DNA of 7,394 bases, taken from positions 1-7,394 of the forward strand of contig JACOSF010000168.1 of assembly GCA_016179005.1 (NCBI GenBank), in the 5' to 3' direction. The notes under the pieces were generated by a model. It made no database searches. It saw nothing but the letters and a program-made list of their open reading frames with translations, and was not told the DNA's origin. Position numbers and translations under genes: made by a program. Shown one piece after another: positions 6,535-7,394 of the stretch; position 1 is the stretch's first letter, and each line of letters opens with the position of its first letter. Source of the stretch: Acidobacteriota bacterium (GTDB taxonomy: Bacteria > Acidobacteriota > Terriglobia > Acidiferrales > UBA7541).

Positions 6535-6562
6535 CGCTTCGCCGCCGGCCGGCGCTTTCCTT
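6533..6562 (+). terminator. Possible weak intrinsic terminator after the phosphatase gene
   Basis: The stop codon runs into AGCGC (6533-6537), which can pair with GCGCT (6552-6556), with a smaller GCC/GGC stem inside (6541-6543/6547-6549), followed by the short pyrimidine run tttcctt. The same segment contains a 12-bp GC palindrome (6543-6554). The T-tract is short and broken, so termination is only a guess. Confidence 0.25.
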
Positions 6563-6581
6563 CGAGTATACTGACAACGTA

Positions 6582-6603
6582 GCGCAGCCACTCTTGGCTG
6601 CGC
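6582..6603. repeat. 9-bp perfect hairpin in the gap before the SDR gene
   Basis: GCGCAGCCA (6582-6590) and TGGCTGCGC (6595-6603) are perfect reverse complements around the 4-base loop ctct. It is followed by more GC-rich sequence rather than a T-tract, so it is unlikely to be a terminator. It looks like another intergenic repeat of the REP type, or a leader structure for the SDR mRNA. It lies about 20 bases before the Shine-Dalgarno of that gene. Confidence 0.55.
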
Positions 6604-6625
6604 GCGGCTGCGCGCCGGCTCTGAA

Positions 6626-6630
6626 GGGAG
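6626..6630 (+). promoter_or_regulatory. Shine-Dalgarno (GGGAG) supporting a TTG start
   Basis: GGGAG, within aagggag, lies 8 bases before the TTG at 6639. This spacing makes TTG the likely initiation codon of the SDR gene. No ATG or GTG lies between the ribosome binding site and the first conserved strand except a GTG within that strand. Confidence 0.65.
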
Positions 6631-6638
6631 AAGATTTC

Positions 6639-7382
6639 TTGACGTTTCGCCAAAGAGTGGCGTTGGTCACCGGAGGCACCCGCGGCATCGGCAAGGGCAT
6701 CGCGCTGGCCTTTGCCCGCGAAGGCGCGCGGGTAGCCATTGCCTATCGTGCCAACAAACCTGCCGCGCAGAACACCCTGCGCCAGCTTCAGCTCGAAGGC
6801 GCGGAATGTTTCGCGGTGGAAACCAATCTTACCGACCCGTTGAAAGTGGATTTTCTGGTCAGCGCCGTTCTCGAGCGCTTCGGGCGCCTGGACATCCTGG
6901 TAAACAACGTCGGCGAATTCCGCTGGAAACTCGTGGCGGAAACCAGCATCGAAGAGTGGAACGAAATCCTCGCATCAAATTTGCAAAGCGTGTTCTACGC
7001 CAGCCGCGCCGCGTTGCCGGCCATGCGTCGCCAGCGCTGGGGACGCATCATCAACATGGGCGCTGTCGGCGCCGAGCGCGCTTTCGGACAGGCCACCATT
7101 TCCGCCTACGCCTCCGCCAAGGCCGCGGTCGTAGCTTTCTCGCGTTCCCTGGCCATCGAGGAGGCCAAGAACGGCATCACCGTCAACGTGGTCAACCCCT
7201 CCAACATTGACGAGAAGGAATTGACCCTTGCCGAGGCGCGGCGCATGCCCGACGCACGGTATCCCATCGGCCGCCCGCCCACCGCCGAAGACGTCGCCGC
7301 CGCCGTGAAGTTCTTCGCCTCCGAGGAGGCCGATTACGTCACCGGTCAGGTGCTCAATGTCAGCGGAGGCTGGCTGTTGTAG
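6639..7382 (+). CDS. FabG-like short-chain dehydrogenase/reductase with atypical active site
   Basis: Predicted 247-residue cytosolic NAD(P)H-dependent oxidoreductase of the classical SDR family, of normal family length. The Rossmann motif TGGTRGIGKG is at 11-20. Arg15 and the basic YRANK segment after strand 2 suggest NADP(H). NNVG (89-92) replaces the usual NNAG. Asn114 (SNLQSVF), Tyr157 and Lys161 (SAYASAKAA) match the Asn, Tyr and Lys of the catalytic tetrad. The usual Ser before Tyr is not found: the segment reads IINMGAVGAERAF (137-149), with Ala142 where FabG has Ser and two more residues before Tyr. The PG turn after strand 6 reads NPSNID (186-191). VTGQVLNVSGG (234-244) is the normal C-terminal motif. 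The TTG start is chosen for its ribosome binding site and because strand 1 begins at residue 7. The open frame extends upstream to 6279 only as a shadow of the phosphatase gene. Substrate is unknown. It might be an acyl-carrier-protein reductase relative, but I would not call it fabG. Confidence 0.88.
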   Translation: MTFRQRVALVTGGTRGIGKGIALAFAREGARVAIAYRANKPAAQNTLRQLQLEGAECFAVETNLTDPLKVDFLVSAVLERFGRLDILVNNVGEFRWKLVAETSIEEWNEILASNLQSVFYASRAALPAMRRQRWGRIINMGAVGAERAFGQATISAYASAKAAVVAFSRSLAIEEAKNGITVNVVNPSNIDEKELTLAEARRMPDARYPIGRPPTAEDVAAAVKFFASEEADYVTGQVLNVSGGWLL

Positions 7383-7394
7383 CGCGGGGTTTAC

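Noticed and set aside
6567..6572. TATACT as a -10 promoter box for the SDR gene
   Set aside because: It matches a -10 well, but no -35-like hexamer is seen 16-18 bases upstream, where the sequence is a GC palindrome. A promoter here is possible but unsupported.
6279..6638. 120-residue N-terminal extension of the SDR reading frame
   Set aside because: Most of it overlaps the phosphatase's conserved C-terminal motifs in another frame and is Arg-rich with no pattern. The SDR fold starts just after the TTG at 6639.

Overview
The window is a dense stretch of ordinary bacterial chromosome. All six genes are on the + strand, intergenic gaps are at most about 110 bases, and base composition is GC-rich (around 60% by eye). 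The products, the lack of any phage, plasmid or IS gene, and the style of the intergenic palindromes (a 'GTGGAGTGCGG...' element and short 'gcgcagcca/tggctgcgc' and 'gactgcg/cgcagtc' hairpins) suggest a soil Acidobacteriota chromosome (Koribacter/Terriglobia-like). That assignment is inference from memory of such genomes and is not proved here.

Layout. (1) 1-485 is the C-terminal third of biotin carboxylase AccC, cut by the window edge. It overlaps by ATGA the thiamine-phosphate synthase gene thiE (482-1114). (2) 1115-1226 is a gap holding a two-unit, head-to-head palindromic element (1127-1213) that ends at the Shine-Dalgarno sequence of the next gene. (3) 1227-2780 and 2816-4405 encode two 12-helix APC-superfamily amino acid permeases in tandem, 35 bases apart and probably one transcript. 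The first resembles the LAT/SteT group and the second the CAT/YfnA/ApcT group. (4) 4406-4482 contains a 12-bp-stem hairpin directly before the next start codon. (5) 4483-6534 encodes a 683-residue membrane-bound HAMP + PP2C/SpoIIE (RsbU-like) serine/threonine phosphatase with an unassigned extracytoplasmic sensor region. (6) 6535-6638 carries a possible weak terminator and another hairpin. (7) 6639-7382 encodes an FabG-like short-chain dehydrogenase/reductase that starts at TTG and lacks the usual catalytic serine.

How the genes fit together: accC (malonyl-CoA supply) and thiE (thiamine phosphate synthesis) are translationally coupled. The two permeases form a likely amino acid uptake/exchange pair. 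The phosphatase is probably the output module of a signalling pathway of the partner-switch type, but no anti-sigma or antagonist gene is present here. The SDR is probably an independent transcription unit. I found no rRNA, tRNA, CRISPR array, mobile element, attachment site or replication origin. I did not find a convincing new multi-gene system. The best leads are the composite palindromic element, the hairpin over the phosphatase start region and the atypical SDR active site.
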